Positions 44,353-52,786 are shown, counted from the stretch's first letter. The stretch is DNA of 64,000 nt from UBA822 sp965249775 (GCA_965249775.1 OZ252253.1:2666001-2730000), one strand, 5' to 3'. Notes: generated by a model from the letters alone, not told the origin. Program-made: numbers and translations.

Positions 44353-44371
44353 AGGCATGCCTAAATTTCAC
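44344..44371. promoter_or_regulatory. Perfect 28-bp palindrome, DtxR/MntR-type operator
   Basis: Left half GTGAAATTTAGGCA, right half TGCCTAAATTTCAC, a perfect inverted repeat with no mismatch. The core TTTAGGC-ATGCCTAAA has the TTAGG...CCTAA arrangement of DtxR-superfamily boxes. It overlaps the -10 region of the promoter and ends 28 nt before the oxidase ATG. The window encodes a matching regulator at 8247. Confidence 0.8.
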
Positions 44372-44399
44372 ATTGGGGCAGCCTTAACCAGGGAATCCG

Positions 44400-45452
44400 A
44401 TGGGAGACCGCCAAGACGACGCAGATGGCCAAGCCGGCTCCGGAATTTCACGCCGTGACCTTCTGAGATCGGGCGTAGCCGGAGCCGTGGGTCTGGCTGC
44501 CGGAGCGGGAGCTCTGGCCGGATCCAGGCCTGCGGACGCCGAGCCATCGTTCAGCGGGGCCGAGGAAAAGCAAAACCAGGGACTCGCTGGAACCGAGGGT
44601 GACGTCGATCTGGACGCGTTCGATCCCACGGCGTTCCTCAAACATTTCGACTACGGGAAAGTGTCGACGCTTGCCAACGGCCAGACTCAGCGCGAGTACG
44701 AAATCGTTGCCGTGGATAGGGAGATTGAAGTCGCACCCGGAGTATACTTCGCTGCTTGGACCTACAACGGGACGGTCCCCGGGCCAAGCATCCGCTGCAC
44801 GGAAGGTGATCGGCTGAAGGTGAACTTCACCAATGCTGGAAGTCACACGCATACGATCCACTTCCACGGTATCCACGCCGCGGGGATGGACGGCGTTTTT
44901 GAACCCGTCGAACCGGGGGAGAGCTTCGTTTACGAGTTCGACGCGGCGCCGATGGGGTTCCACCTGTATCACTGTCACGCCCTGCCGTTGAAGCGCCATG
45001 TGCACAAAGGCCTGTACGGTGCGTTCATCGTAGATCCACCGGAGGGAAGGCCGGAAGCCAACGAAATGATGATGCTGATGAACGGCTTCGACACCAACTT
45101 CGACGGCGAGAACGAGGTCTACGCCGTGAATTCAGTGGCCTTCCATTATCAGAGACACCCCATCGAAATCGAGCAGGGAGAGTTGGTGCGCGTATACCTC
45201 GGCAACATGACCGAGTTCGACGTGCTCAATTCGTTCCACCTGCACGGGAATTTCTTTCGCCTCTACCGCACGGGAACGGACCTGGAACGCTACGAATGGA
45301 CAGACACCGTGATGCTTTGCCAGGGCGAACGCGCCGTCCTCGAGTTCACGTATGACTACCCCGGGAAGTACATGTTCCATGCCCACCAGAGCGAATTCGC
45401 CGAGCTCGGTTGGATGGGGATCTTCGACGTCAAGCCGAAAACGGTGGTTTGA
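44400..45452 (+). CDS. Tat-exported two-domain multicopper oxidase
   Basis: A 350-residue multicopper oxidase of the two-cupredoxin type. A twin-arginine signal, SRRDLLRSG (R18, R19), precedes a hydrophobic stretch. Copper ligands: HFHGIH (H154, H156, H159), HLYHCHALP (H188, H191, C192, H193), KRHVHKG, NSFHLHGNFF and MFHAHQSEFAELGWMG. Folded and metal-loaded before export, it acts in the periplasm, oxidising a metal ion or small substrate. Since a ZIP transporter follows and an Mn/Fe-type operator precedes, a role in Mn or Fe oxidation coupled to uptake is likely but inferred. Confidence 0.9.
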   Translation: MGDRQDDADGQAGSGISRRDLLRSGVAGAVGLAAGAGALAGSRPADAEPSFSGAEEKQNQGLAGTEGDVDLDAFDPTAFLKHFDYGKVSTLANGQTQREYEIVAVDREIEVAPGVYFAAWTYNGTVPGPSIRCTEGDRLKVNFTNAGSHTHTIHFHGIHAAGMDGVFEPVEPGESFVYEFDAAPMGFHLYHCHALPLKRHVHKGLYGAFIVDPPEGRPEANEMMMLMNGFDTNFDGENEVYAVNSVAFHYQRHPIEIEQGELVRVYLGNMTEFDVLNSFHLHGNFFRLYRTGTDLERYEWTDTVMLCQGERAVLEFTYDYPGKYMFHAHQSEFAELGWMGIFDVKPKTVV

Positions 45453-45513
45453 CCTCCGCCTACGAGCTCCACGCAAGCCGCGGACTCACTGAACGACCCG
45501 AGGGCAGCCGAGA

Positions 45514-46794
45514 ATGAACACCCACGACCACGAAAGCGACGACGGCGTGGAAACTGACTCCACGAGCACGACATATGCGAATGACGCTCAGCCGGGCAGC
45601 CCTGGGCAGCCGGATGAGCCTACACGCTCTCACCAAGGCGCTATGGCTCTGGCAGCCAAGGGCCTGCTCCCGCTGCTTTTGCTTGCCGCTCTGCTGATCG
45701 TATTTGCTCGCACTGGGCCCATTGGCGTATTCCGAGCCGCGTTTCCGCCCATCGAGGAACTCTCTTTCGAACGGATCGCCTTCCCCGAGCCCGGCCTGGT
45801 CCGCGTCCATTTGGTCAATGGCGGGCCGGAACCCGTGACGGTCGCGCAGGTGATCGTGGACGAGGCTTACTGGGAGCACACGGTGGCACCAGACCGCGTC
45901 GTCGACCGTCTCGAAGACATTGTGGTGGATATCCCCTACCCGTGGGTCGACGGTGACCCGCTTGAAATCACGATCGTAAGCTCGACGGGAGTCACGTTCA
46001 CTCAGGAAGTAGCGGTTGCCACGCAGTCTCCACAGGTCACTGGGTCCTACGTGGCCACCTTTGCGCTTCTAGGTGCTTACGTGGGCATCATCCCGGTGTT
46101 TCTGGGGCTCCTGTGGCTCCCGTTTCTCGCGGGCGTGAGTACGCGTTGGGTGGACTTCTTCCTGAGCTTCACTGTGGGCTTGCTGCTCTTCCTCGGGGTG
46201 GATGCTCTCGAGGGGGCGTTGGACTTGGCGGGCCAGGTCGCGTCGGCGTTCCAGGGGGTTGGCCTCATCGTCTTGGGAGTGGTCGGTACACCCCTGGCTA
46301 TTCACGCCGTTACCCGAAGGGGCCATCGCGACTCTCCGATCAGCCCCTTAGGCCTCTCCGCCCTCATCGCCATCGGGATCGGGCTTCACAACCTCGGAGA
46401 GGGCCTGGCTATCGGCTCTTCGTATGCGGTCGGCGAGGTTGCGCTGGGGACGAGCTTGGTCTTCGGGTTTCTGCTCCACAACACCACGGAGGGCCTCGGC
46501 ATCGTGGCACCCCTGGCCCGTTCGCGGCCATCGTACGGGAAGCTGGCCGCTCTCGGCCTCATCGCAGGCGTTCCCACGATCTTCGGCACTTGGATCGGAG
46601 GATTCTCGTATTCACCGATGGCCGGCGCTCTCTTCCTGGCGATCGGGGCCGGAGCCATCGTCCAGGTCATTGCGGTTCTCGGCCGGAGCATGGGATCTCA
46701 TGGGCGAGAGGGCTTGCGGAGCCCGCTGAACGCGGCGGGGCTGTTGGCGGGGCTGATCGCCATGTACGCCACGGGGCTGTTTGTAGCCGCCTAG
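45514..46794 (+). CDS. ZIP-family metal transporter with N-terminal extracytoplasmic domain
   Basis: A 426-residue ZIP permease. The transmembrane motifs carry the metal ligands: HNLGEGLAIG (H292, E296) and HNTTEGLGI (H322, E326), in a C-terminal core of about eight helices starting near residue 178. Unlike ordinary ZIPs, it has a His/Asp-rich cytoplasmic N-terminus, a first helix (about 45-66), and about 100 residues of beta-rich extracytoplasmic domain (LSFERIAFPEPGLVRVHLVNGG) before the core. It follows the multicopper oxidase by 61 nt in the same operon. It imports divalent metal; identity (Mn, Fe, Zn) is not certain. Confidence 0.9.
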   Translation: MNTHDHESDDGVETDSTSTTYANDAQPGSPGQPDEPTRSHQGAMALAAKGLLPLLLLAALLIVFARTGPIGVFRAAFPPIEELSFERIAFPEPGLVRVHLVNGGPEPVTVAQVIVDEAYWEHTVAPDRVVDRLEDIVVDIPYPWVDGDPLEITIVSSTGVTFTQEVAVATQSPQVTGSYVATFALLGAYVGIIPVFLGLLWLPFLAGVSTRWVDFFLSFTVGLLLFLGVDALEGALDLAGQVASAFQGVGLIVLGVVGTPLAIHAVTRRGHRDSPISPLGLSALIAIGIGLHNLGEGLAIGSSYAVGEVALGTSLVFGFLLHNTTEGLGIVAPLARSRPSYGKLAALGLIAGVPTIFGTWIGGFSYSPMAGALFLAIGAGAIVQVIAVLGRSMGSHGREGLRSPLNAAGLLAGLIAMYATGLFVAA

Positions 46795-46824
46795 TACCAC
46801 GCATAGACATTGGAAGGCGAACAT

Positions 46825-47232
46825 ATGAGCGCGGTTGGAATCGTGACCATTGCGTTTGGGGCCTTTTTGGTCTGCGGCCGGGGAGCGTTGCTCGTTGCGC
46901 CGGGAGCGACCTTGCGCTGGTTCAAGGAGACGATCGCGAGCAACGTTCGCCTCCGAACGTTGGGTGCACTCATGGCAACCTTGGGGGCGGCGATGGCTTG
47001 GGCGGGCGCCGCAGAGGACAGTGGTTTAGCGACCTTCCTGACGGTGTTCGGCTGGGGGATCCTCGGGGTCAGCGCGCTGCTGCTGGTAATGTTTCCAGGC
47101 GTCTACCGCGCGATAGCCGACCGCTTCTTGCCCTCCGACACAAGCGGGAGCCTGTTCTCGTGGCGCTTCCGAGGGCTGGCAGGCACCCTCGCCGGGGTGC
47201 TCATAATCTACTTCGGCGCACTTGCGCTCTGA
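46825..47232 (+). CDS. Small four-helix membrane protein of the metal operon
   Basis: A 135-residue membrane protein with four predicted helices (about 4-26, 44-63, 72-92, 114-133). A polar segment between helices 3 and 4 reads DRFLPSDTSG. ATG 46825 follows AAGG. It is 30 nt after the ZIP gene and so likely belongs to the same operon. No family recognised and no metal-ligand cluster seen. It may assist the ZIP or the oxidase; that is only context. Confidence 0.68.
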   Translation: MSAVGIVTIAFGAFLVCGRGALLVAPGATLRWFKETIASNVRLRTLGALMATLGAAMAWAGAAEDSGLATFLTVFGWGILGVSALLLVMFPGVYRAIADRFLPSDTSGSLFSWRFRGLAGTLAGVLIIYFGALAL

Positions 47233-47250
47233 CCTACTGTCCTCGAAGGG

Positions 47251-47274
47251 GAGACAGCCTTTTGGGCTCGTCTC
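47251..47274 (+). terminator. Possible weak terminator hairpin
   Basis: GAGACAGCC paired with GGCT-C-GTCTC (one bulge), TTTTG-type loop, 18 nt after the membrane-protein stop. No T-run follows. Low confidence; it is the only hairpin seen between this operon and ettA. Confidence 0.3.
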
Positions 47275-47379
47275 AGGGCTGACTGCGGTCCCTCAAAGGC
47301 CGGCGCCAGCTGGTTCAACGGGCTAATAGATTGTGCGGCCCCACGTAACTTGCCGTTTCACCCTCTTCTCCTGAAACGA

Positions 47380-49059
47380 ATGACCGATCAGCAGTTCGTC
47401 TACGTCATGAAGGGCCTCCGCAAGATCGTCCCCCCCAAGCGGGAGATCCTCAAGGGCATTTGGCTGTCTTTCTTCCATGGGGCGAAGATCGGCGTGGTCG
47501 GAGCGAACGGATCGGGCAAGAGCACGCTGCTCAGGATCATGGCCGGCTTGGACGAAGACTTCCTAGGTGAGGCCTGGGCAGCCAAGGGAACGAGGATCGG
47601 CTACCTACCGCAGGAGCCCGAGCTAGACCCCGAGCTCGACGTCCGCGGCAACGTCGACGAGGCCGTCCGTGAGACACGGAATCTCCTCGAGGATTTCGAA
47701 GAGATAAGTGCGAAATTCGCTGAACCGATGACGGATGAGGAGATGGAGGCACTCATCGAGAGGCAGGCGCGGGTTCAGGACCGGATCGACGCGTCCAACG
47801 CGTGGGATTTGGACCGTCGGATCGAGATCGCGATGGATGCCCTTCGCCTCCCGCCTCCCGACGCATCGGTAAGCACTCTGTCCGGCGGCGAGCGGAGGAG
47901 AGTCGCCCTCTGCAAGGTCCTTCTCGAAGAACCCGACATGCTTCTGCTCGACGAGCCGACCAACCACCTCGACGCCGAGTCGGTCGCTTGGCTCGAGCGA
48001 TACTTGAGTGAGTTCACCGGGACCATCGTCGCGATCACTCATGACCGATACTTCCTCGACAACGTGGCCCAGTGGATTCTCGAGCTGGATCGCGGGGAGG
48101 GGGTCCCGTGGAAGGGGAATTACTCTTCATGGCTGGAGCAGAAGAGCGAGCGGCTACGCGTCGAGGAAAAGGAAGCGTCTGCGCGCCAGAGCTCGCTCAC
48201 TCGCGAGTTGGAGTGGATCCGAATGGCACCTCGAGCACGCCACGCCAAAGGTAAGGCTCGGATCAGCGCGTACGAGGAGCTTCTCGCCCAGGATGAGAGG
48301 GAACAGATCCGCACCGCCGAGATCCTCATCCCGAAAGGGCCCCGCTTGGGGAACGATGTCGTAGTGTGTGACACGGTCACGAAGGGCTTCGGCGATCATC
48401 TGCTCATGGACGCCCTTTCGTTCGCCCTCCCCCCGGGCGCCGTCGTCGGCATCATCGGCCCCAATGGTGCGGGCAAGACCACGCTCTTCCGAATGATCAC
48501 CGGACAGGAGGAGCCGGACACGGGCGACGTCCGGCTCGGACAGACTGTGAAGCTGGCGTACGTCGACCAGTCGAGATCGGCTTTGGATCCGGACAAGTCC
48601 GTCTTCGAGGAGGTGGCAGGAGGACTGGAAGTACTCGAGTTCGGCCGGGTCGAGGTGAACCCGAGAGCCTACTTGTCCTGGTTCAGTTTTCGGGGCGCAG
48701 AGCAACAAAAGAAGGTAGGCGTTCTCTCCGGCGGGGAGCGGAATCGGCTCCACCTGGCCAAGCTGCTGAAGGAGGGGGGCAACCTCATGCTGCTCGACGA
48801 GCCGACGAACGATCTCGATGTCGACACGCTCCGCGCGCTTGAAGAGGCTCTACTTTCGTTTGCGGGATCGGTTATGGTCATTTCACACGACCGCTGGTTC
48901 CTTGATAGGATCGCCACCCACATTCTCGCCTTCGAGGGAGAAAGCCAGGCTGTTTGGTTCGAAGGCAATTACCAAGAATATGAGGAGGATCGACGGAGGA
49001 GGATCGGGGCGGAAGCCGAGCAGCCCCACCGGATCAAGTACAAGAGACTGGTGCGGTAG
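47380..49059 (+). CDS. ettA: ABC-F translation factor EttA
   Basis: A 559-residue ABC-F protein with two nucleotide-binding domains and no membrane part. First domain: GANGSGKST, LSGGERRRVALCKVLLEEPDMLLLDEPTNHLD. Linker with WIRMAPRARHAKGKARI (P-site tRNA interaction motif, EttA-specific). Second domain: GPNGAGKTT, LSGGERNRLHLAKLL, LLDEPTNDLD. EttA gates the first elongation step according to ATP/ADP ratio. Start 47380 gives MTDQQFVYVMKGLRK, matching family N-termini; an upstream in-frame start adds ten extra residues. Single-gene unit. Confidence 0.95.
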   Translation: MTDQQFVYVMKGLRKIVPPKREILKGIWLSFFHGAKIGVVGANGSGKSTLLRIMAGLDEDFLGEAWAAKGTRIGYLPQEPELDPELDVRGNVDEAVRETRNLLEDFEEISAKFAEPMTDEEMEALIERQARVQDRIDASNAWDLDRRIEIAMDALRLPPPDASVSTLSGGERRRVALCKVLLEEPDMLLLDEPTNHLDAESVAWLERYLSEFTGTIVAITHDRYFLDNVAQWILELDRGEGVPWKGNYSSWLEQKSERLRVEEKEASARQSSLTRELEWIRMAPRARHAKGKARISAYEELLAQDEREQIRTAEILIPKGPRLGNDVVVCDTVTKGFGDHLLMDALSFALPPGAVVGIIGPNGAGKTTLFRMITGQEEPDTGDVRLGQTVKLAYVDQSRSALDPDKSVFEEVAGGLEVLEFGRVEVNPRAYLSWFSFRGAEQQKKVGVLSGGERNRLHLAKLLKEGGNLMLLDEPTNDLDVDTLRALEEALLSFAGSVMVISHDRWFLDRIATHILAFEGESQAVWFEGNYQEYEEDRRRRIGAEAEQPHRIKYKRLVR

Positions 49060-49147
49060 TGCCTGCCCGAAATACCGAGCCGGGGTGCGAGAAACTGAGT
49101 GCGTTTGCGAATTTCAAAGAGTATCTTTATGAAAGCTTTCCCGCGAA

Positions 49148-49234
49148 GGCTGTTGAAGGAGCACAGCGGGTCGCGCGACCCACGCCTTTCGGCGTGGGTG
49201 CCCCGCGCTTGTGCGCGTTTAGCAGGACGCCGAT
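49148..49234. repeat. Partial copy of the GGCTGTTGAA repeat family
   Basis: Shares GGCTGTTGAA, the block around ACAGCGGGTCGCGC and GCGCTTGTGCGCGTT with the left part of the element at 15590. It differs by an inserted 9-bp hairpin ACCCACGCC/GGCGTGGGT (49178-49199). No matching right end is seen. Like the first copy it lies just upstream of a gene start (49245). The stretch 49060-49147 holds nothing recognised. Confidence 0.6.
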
Positions 49235-49244
49235 CGAGTGATTG

Positions 49245-49814
49245 ATGAGCGATTCAATAGATTCGAGCCCGCCTCCCGAGCCTTCGGAGGAGCAAGAACT
49301 TGAAGTAGAGGAAGAATTTGAGGTAGAGGTCAGTCAGGCCAGTGAGCGAGATTCTGCCCTGGCGGCCGTTCTGCGCGACCAGACTCAGAAGGCGGAGCTC
49401 GAAGCTCTCGCTCGAGAGATACGCGTCCGTCGTCAGGGACTCGGTCTGCGGCATCTGGCACTCATCTTCGCCACAGCCATCTCATTGTGGATCTGGTTTT
49501 GGCCTCCCGGAGTCCTTCGGATCTCCCCTCCAGGTCCGGCCGCCGTAGAGGCGGAGGAATCGACCCTCCGTCTGGTAATGTATTTCCAGGCCCAGAAAAT
49601 CGAGCAATATCTACTCGATACGGGGCAGGTGCCTCTCGCACTCGACGACGCAGGCCCCGTTTTTCAAGGGATGGAATACATCCGGCTCACGAACAGGGAC
49701 TACCGCATACTCGGACGAACTGGGCGTGTGACACTCTCGTACTCGTCGGTGGAGCGGCTCGACGTCTTCGTGGGCAACGGTACTGATGTGCTGAATCTGG
49801 TAGCGTTGAATTGA
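49245..49814 (+). CDS. Single-pass membrane protein beside a pilin-like gene
   Basis: A 189-residue protein. An acidic N-terminal region (EEQELEVEEEFEVEVSQ) is followed by a single hydrophobic helix at about 73-91 (LALIFATAISLWIWFW). A C-terminal domain of about 90 residues (YFQAQKIEQYLLDTGQVP, YIRLTNRDYRI) has helix-then-sheet order like minor pseudopilins but lacks the prepilin motif. ATG 49245 chosen; a TTG three bases earlier is possible. Its stop overlaps the next TTG start (TTGA). Probably an assembly partner of the following pilin-like protein; function unknown. Confidence 0.6.
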   Translation: MSDSIDSSPPPEPSEEQELEVEEEFEVEVSQASERDSALAAVLRDQTQKAELEALAREIRVRRQGLGLRHLALIFATAISLWIWFWPPGVLRISPPGPAAVEAEESTLRLVMYFQAQKIEQYLLDTGQVPLALDDAGPVFQGMEYIRLTNRDYRILGRTGRVTLSYSSVERLDVFVGNGTDVLNLVALN

Positions 49815-50308
49815 GCGGCCCTACGCCCATCGACCCCGAGCTCGCTGGCGCAAAGAGGCGGGTTGGCTCGACGATCGTGGAAGCGATTACTGTGATGCTG
49901 CTTGTAAGCATCATTACCCGCATTGCAATTCCACAAATGCAGGATGTTCTGACCCGAGCCCGCGCGACGGAGATCAGAGCCGCGTTCAGCGTTGTAGAGG
50001 AGGCAGCCACTCGCCTGTCAGTTGGGAACCACCCTTGGCCGGCCGACGCGGACGCGGGGGTCGTGCCCCCGGAACTCGTGGACAACCTTCCCCCGGGATT
50101 CTCGTTCGACCGTGAACGCTACCAATTGGACTGGGAGAATTGGATCCTTCCGGAGGGGATGCCGGGTGATTCTTCGGTTCAGAGACTGATCGGGATTTTG
50201 GTCACGACGTCCGATAGATCCCTCGGTTTGGCACTCATGGAAATGACCCCTCTGAACGCCAAGTTCACCCTCGGCGACACCTACACGTTCATCTTCGCCA
50301 CGCAGTAG
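49811..50308 (+). CDS. Type IV pilin/pseudopilin-like protein
   Basis: A 165-residue protein with a type III signal segment: basic KRR at 15-17, then G19|S20 with Glu at mature +5 (E24) in GSTIVEAITVMLLVSII. This is the prepilin-peptidase pattern, though the usual Phe/Met at +1 is Ser. After the hydrophobic helix comes RARATEIRAAFSVVEEAATR and a globular C-terminal domain ending DTYTFIFATQ. TTG start overlapping the upstream stop. No pilus ATPase or peptidase gene lies nearby, so it would use machinery encoded elsewhere. Confidence 0.68.
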   Translation: MSGPTPIDPELAGAKRRVGSTIVEAITVMLLVSIITRIAIPQMQDVLTRARATEIRAAFSVVEEAATRLSVGNHPWPADADAGVVPPELVDNLPPGFSFDRERYQLDWENWILPEGMPGDSSVQRLIGILVTTSDRSLGLALMEMTPLNAKFTLGDTYTFIFATQ

Positions 50309-50361
50309 GTGTGTGCCGGAGTTGGCGGTGGAGACCGGCCCGCTTATCTTTCTGGTGAACC

Positions 50362-50437
50362 GCCAGGGGTACCCTAGAAAACGGGGGTTGAGAGAGTCCC
50401 TTGGAACCTGACCCGGCTGACACCGGCGTAGGGAGTG
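50362..50437 (+). promoter_or_regulatory. TPP riboswitch (THI element)
   Basis: Core motifs in order: AGGGGTACCC, GGTTGAGAGAGTCCC, TTGGAACCTGACCCGG, CTGACACCGGCGTAGGGAG. These match the thiamine pyrophosphate aptamer (GGGG, CUGAGA, ACCUGAUCNGG, CACCGGCGNAGGGA). It lies about 100 nt before thiC, with a terminator between, so high TPP should stop thiC transcription. Confidence 0.95.
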
Positions 50438-50465
50438 CGGAAGCCATTGGACACCACTGGACGAG

Positions 50466-50498
50466 CCGCCCGGCCCTGCGCCGCGGCGGTTTTTGTTT
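50466..50498 (+). terminator. Riboswitch-linked intrinsic terminator
   Basis: Stem CCGCC (50466-50470) / GGCGG (50485-50489), GC-rich loop, then TTTTTGTTT. It sits between the TPP aptamer and the thiC ribosome-binding site, fitting transcriptional attenuation. The antiterminator partner was not worked out. Confidence 0.75.
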
Positions 50499-50537
50499 AG
50501 GGATCCACCCAAGATTTTCACCGTAAAGGAGAACATC

Positions 50538-52292
50538 GTGCCCCAGCAGAACGGTGCCGAGCGTACGGGCGAGCGCAACATGAACGACCCTTCGGAGGAT
50601 GAATACGGCCCTGCCTTCCCGAAATCGACGAAAGTCTTCGTGGAGGGCCGCTATGGCGTCCGCGTGCCGATGAGAGAGATCTCACTCTCTGGTGGGGAGC
50701 CCCCGTTACGCGTGAGTGACACGAGCGGACCGCTGGGCGTCGATCCTCTCTCTGGGCTGGCTAAACTACGGGCCCAGTGGATCGAAGGGCGGGGCGGCGT
50801 GATCGAGGGCCACACGACCTATCGGCCGCCCGACCCGAGTACGGCGGTCCCGGTCCCCGAGGCACTCCAGAATCGCCCCCTCCGCTCTACGGGCGGAACC
50901 GTCACGCAGATGCACTACGCCCGCCGGGGCGACGTGACCGAGGAGATGGAGTTCGTCGCCGTTCGCGAAGGGATGGACGCCGAGTTCGTCCGCGACGAAG
51001 TCGCACGGGGAAGGGCGATCATCCCGGCCAACATCAACCATCCCGAGTCCGAGCCGATGATTATCGGACGTGCCTTCCGCGTGAAGATCAACGCCAACAT
51101 CGGCAACTCTGCCGTGGGCTCCTCGATCGAGGAGGAGGTCGAGAAACTGAGGTGGGCGGCTCTTTGGGGTGCCGACACCGTGATGGACCTCTCCACCGGC
51201 AAAAACATCCACGAGACCCGTCAGTGGATTATCCGGAACTCTCCCGTACCGATCGGAACGGTGCCGATCTATCAGGCTCTCGAGAAGGTGAACGGAGTCC
51301 CCGAGGAGCTCACCTGGGAAGTCTACCGCGACACGCTGATCGAGCAGTGTGAACAAGGAGTCGACTATTTCACGGTGCACGCCGGGGTGCTCCTCCGCTA
51401 CGTCCCGATGACGGCCGATCGCATGACCGGCATCGTGTCGCGGGGCGGCTCGATCATGGCCAAATGGTGTCTGGCCCACCACAAGGAGAGCTTCCTCTAC
51501 ACCCGCTTTCGTGACATCTGCGAGATCATGGCCCAGTACGATGTGTCGTTCTCATTGGGGGATGGACTACGGCCTGGCTCGCTCGCGGACGCCAATGACG
51601 AGGCCCAGTTCGCAGAGCTCTACACGCAGGGAGAGCTCACCAGGATCGCCTGGGAGCATGACGTCCAGGTAATGTGCGAGGGGCCGGGGCATGTCCCGAT
51701 GCACATGATCAAGGAAAACATGGACAAACAGCTGGAGTGGTGTGCCGAAGCCCCCTTCTACACACTCGGGCCGCTGACAACGGACATCGCCCCGGGATAC
51801 GACCACATCACGAGCGCCATCGGCGCCGCGCAGATCGGATGGTACGGGACGGCGATGCTCTGCTACGTGACGCCGAAGGAACACCTAGGCCTGCCCGACC
51901 GAGACGATGTGAAGGCAGGCGTGATCGCTTATCGGATCGCCGCGCACGCCGCCGACCTTGCCAAAGGGCATCCCAGAGCCCGGGATTGGGACGACGCTCT
52001 CTCGAAAGCCAGGTTCGACTTCCGCTGGGAGGACCAGTTCAATTTGGCGCTCGATCCGGTAACGGCCCGAGAGTTCCACGACGAAACACTGCCCGCTGAG
52101 GGGGCGAAGGTAGCCCACTTCTGCTCGATGTGCGGACCCAAATTCTGCTCGATGAAGATCACCCAAGACATCCGCGACTACGTTGCTGCGGGTGAGTCGA
52201 CCGAAGACGTGGTCCGGAGCGGGCTCGAGGCAAAGTCGGCCGAATTCCGCGAGAAGGGTGGCAAAATCTACGTGGATGTGAGCGGGGACTGA
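50538..52292 (+). CDS. thiC: Phosphomethylpyrimidine synthase ThiC
   Basis: A 584-residue radical SAM enzyme converting 5-aminoimidazole ribotide to hydroxymethylpyrimidine phosphate. The non-canonical cluster motif HFCSMCGPKFCSM (C-x2-C-x4-C) is near the C-terminus. Other family segments: HYARRGDVTEEMEFVA, NINHPE, STGKNIHETR, CEGPGHVPMH, LGPLTTDIAPGYDHI. GTG 50538 is taken as the start because AAGGAGA lies seven bases upstream; in-frame sequence further 5' overlaps the terminator. Expression is under the TPP riboswitch upstream. Confidence 0.96.
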   Translation: MPQQNGAERTGERNMNDPSEDEYGPAFPKSTKVFVEGRYGVRVPMREISLSGGEPPLRVSDTSGPLGVDPLSGLAKLRAQWIEGRGGVIEGHTTYRPPDPSTAVPVPEALQNRPLRSTGGTVTQMHYARRGDVTEEMEFVAVREGMDAEFVRDEVARGRAIIPANINHPESEPMIIGRAFRVKINANIGNSAVGSSIEEEVEKLRWAALWGADTVMDLSTGKNIHETRQWIIRNSPVPIGTVPIYQALEKVNGVPEELTWEVYRDTLIEQCEQGVDYFTVHAGVLLRYVPMTADRMTGIVSRGGSIMAKWCLAHHKESFLYTRFRDICEIMAQYDVSFSLGDGLRPGSLADANDEAQFAELYTQGELTRIAWEHDVQVMCEGPGHVPMHMIKENMDKQLEWCAEAPFYTLGPLTTDIAPGYDHITSAIGAAQIGWYGTAMLCYVTPKEHLGLPDRDDVKAGVIAYRIAAHAADLAKGHPRARDWDDALSKARFDFRWEDQFNLALDPVTAREFHDETLPAEGAKVAHFCSMCGPKFCSMKITQDIRDYVAAGESTEDVVRSGLEAKSAEFREKGGKIYVDVSGD

Positions 52293-52335
52293 GGAAAGCT
52301 CGCTACCTCAATGAGCTCCGTCCTGGACTGGCTTC

Positions 52336-52776
52336 CTACCCGGATTCCTCCCAGCGGACCTCGTCACCGACGGCGATCGTCGCGTCGTTCACCACGCTCC
52401 CGTAGGCCCCGCCCCCCCAGTGGGGATCGAGGGCGTCGCTGAGGCCACTGCATGCCTTCCCCATCTGTCCGCAGGCACGGGCCTCACCATGGATGTGAAT
52501 CCGTAGATCTCCCACGGCGAGCGTCCGGTTACGGGTACCCTCCAGCCGTATCCCGGACACCAGGAGGTTGGCGCGGCGCATCACCGGCTCCACCGAGTCG
52601 TCGACTTCGGCTTTGACACGGTCGAAGACCTCCCGTTCGATCAGCGTCACCTGGCGGTCGCGACCGAAGTCCGCGCCGCCCTGGAGCCCCCGACCTTCCA
52701 CCGCGAGGGCTTCGTCGACTGGATCCATCGGTCCTCCGCGGGCTCGCTTGAGCCAGATCGCCTCTAACTTTCCCAT
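52336..52776 (-). CDS. MOSC-domain protein
   Basis: A 146-residue MOSC protein, almost only the domain: LEAIWLKRARGGPMDPVDEALAVEGRGLQGGADFGRDRQVTLIERE, then RIHIHGEARACGQM with the conserved Cys. MOSC domains handle molybdenum-cofactor sulfur or detoxify N-hydroxylated bases with Moco. The start at 52776 fits family N-termini; further upstream the frame is anti-sense to korB. It follows korB by ten bases and probably ends that operon. Its functional tie to the ferredoxin oxidoreductase is unclear. Confidence 0.85.
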   Translation of the reverse strand: MGKLEAIWLKRARGGPMDPVDEALAVEGRGLQGGADFGRDRQVTLIEREVFDRVKAEVDDSVEPVMRRANLLVSGIRLEGTRNRTLAVGDLRIHIHGEARACGQMGKACSGLSDALDPHWGGGAYGSVVNDATIAVGDEVRWEESG

Positions 52777-52786
52777 GGCTATTTCC

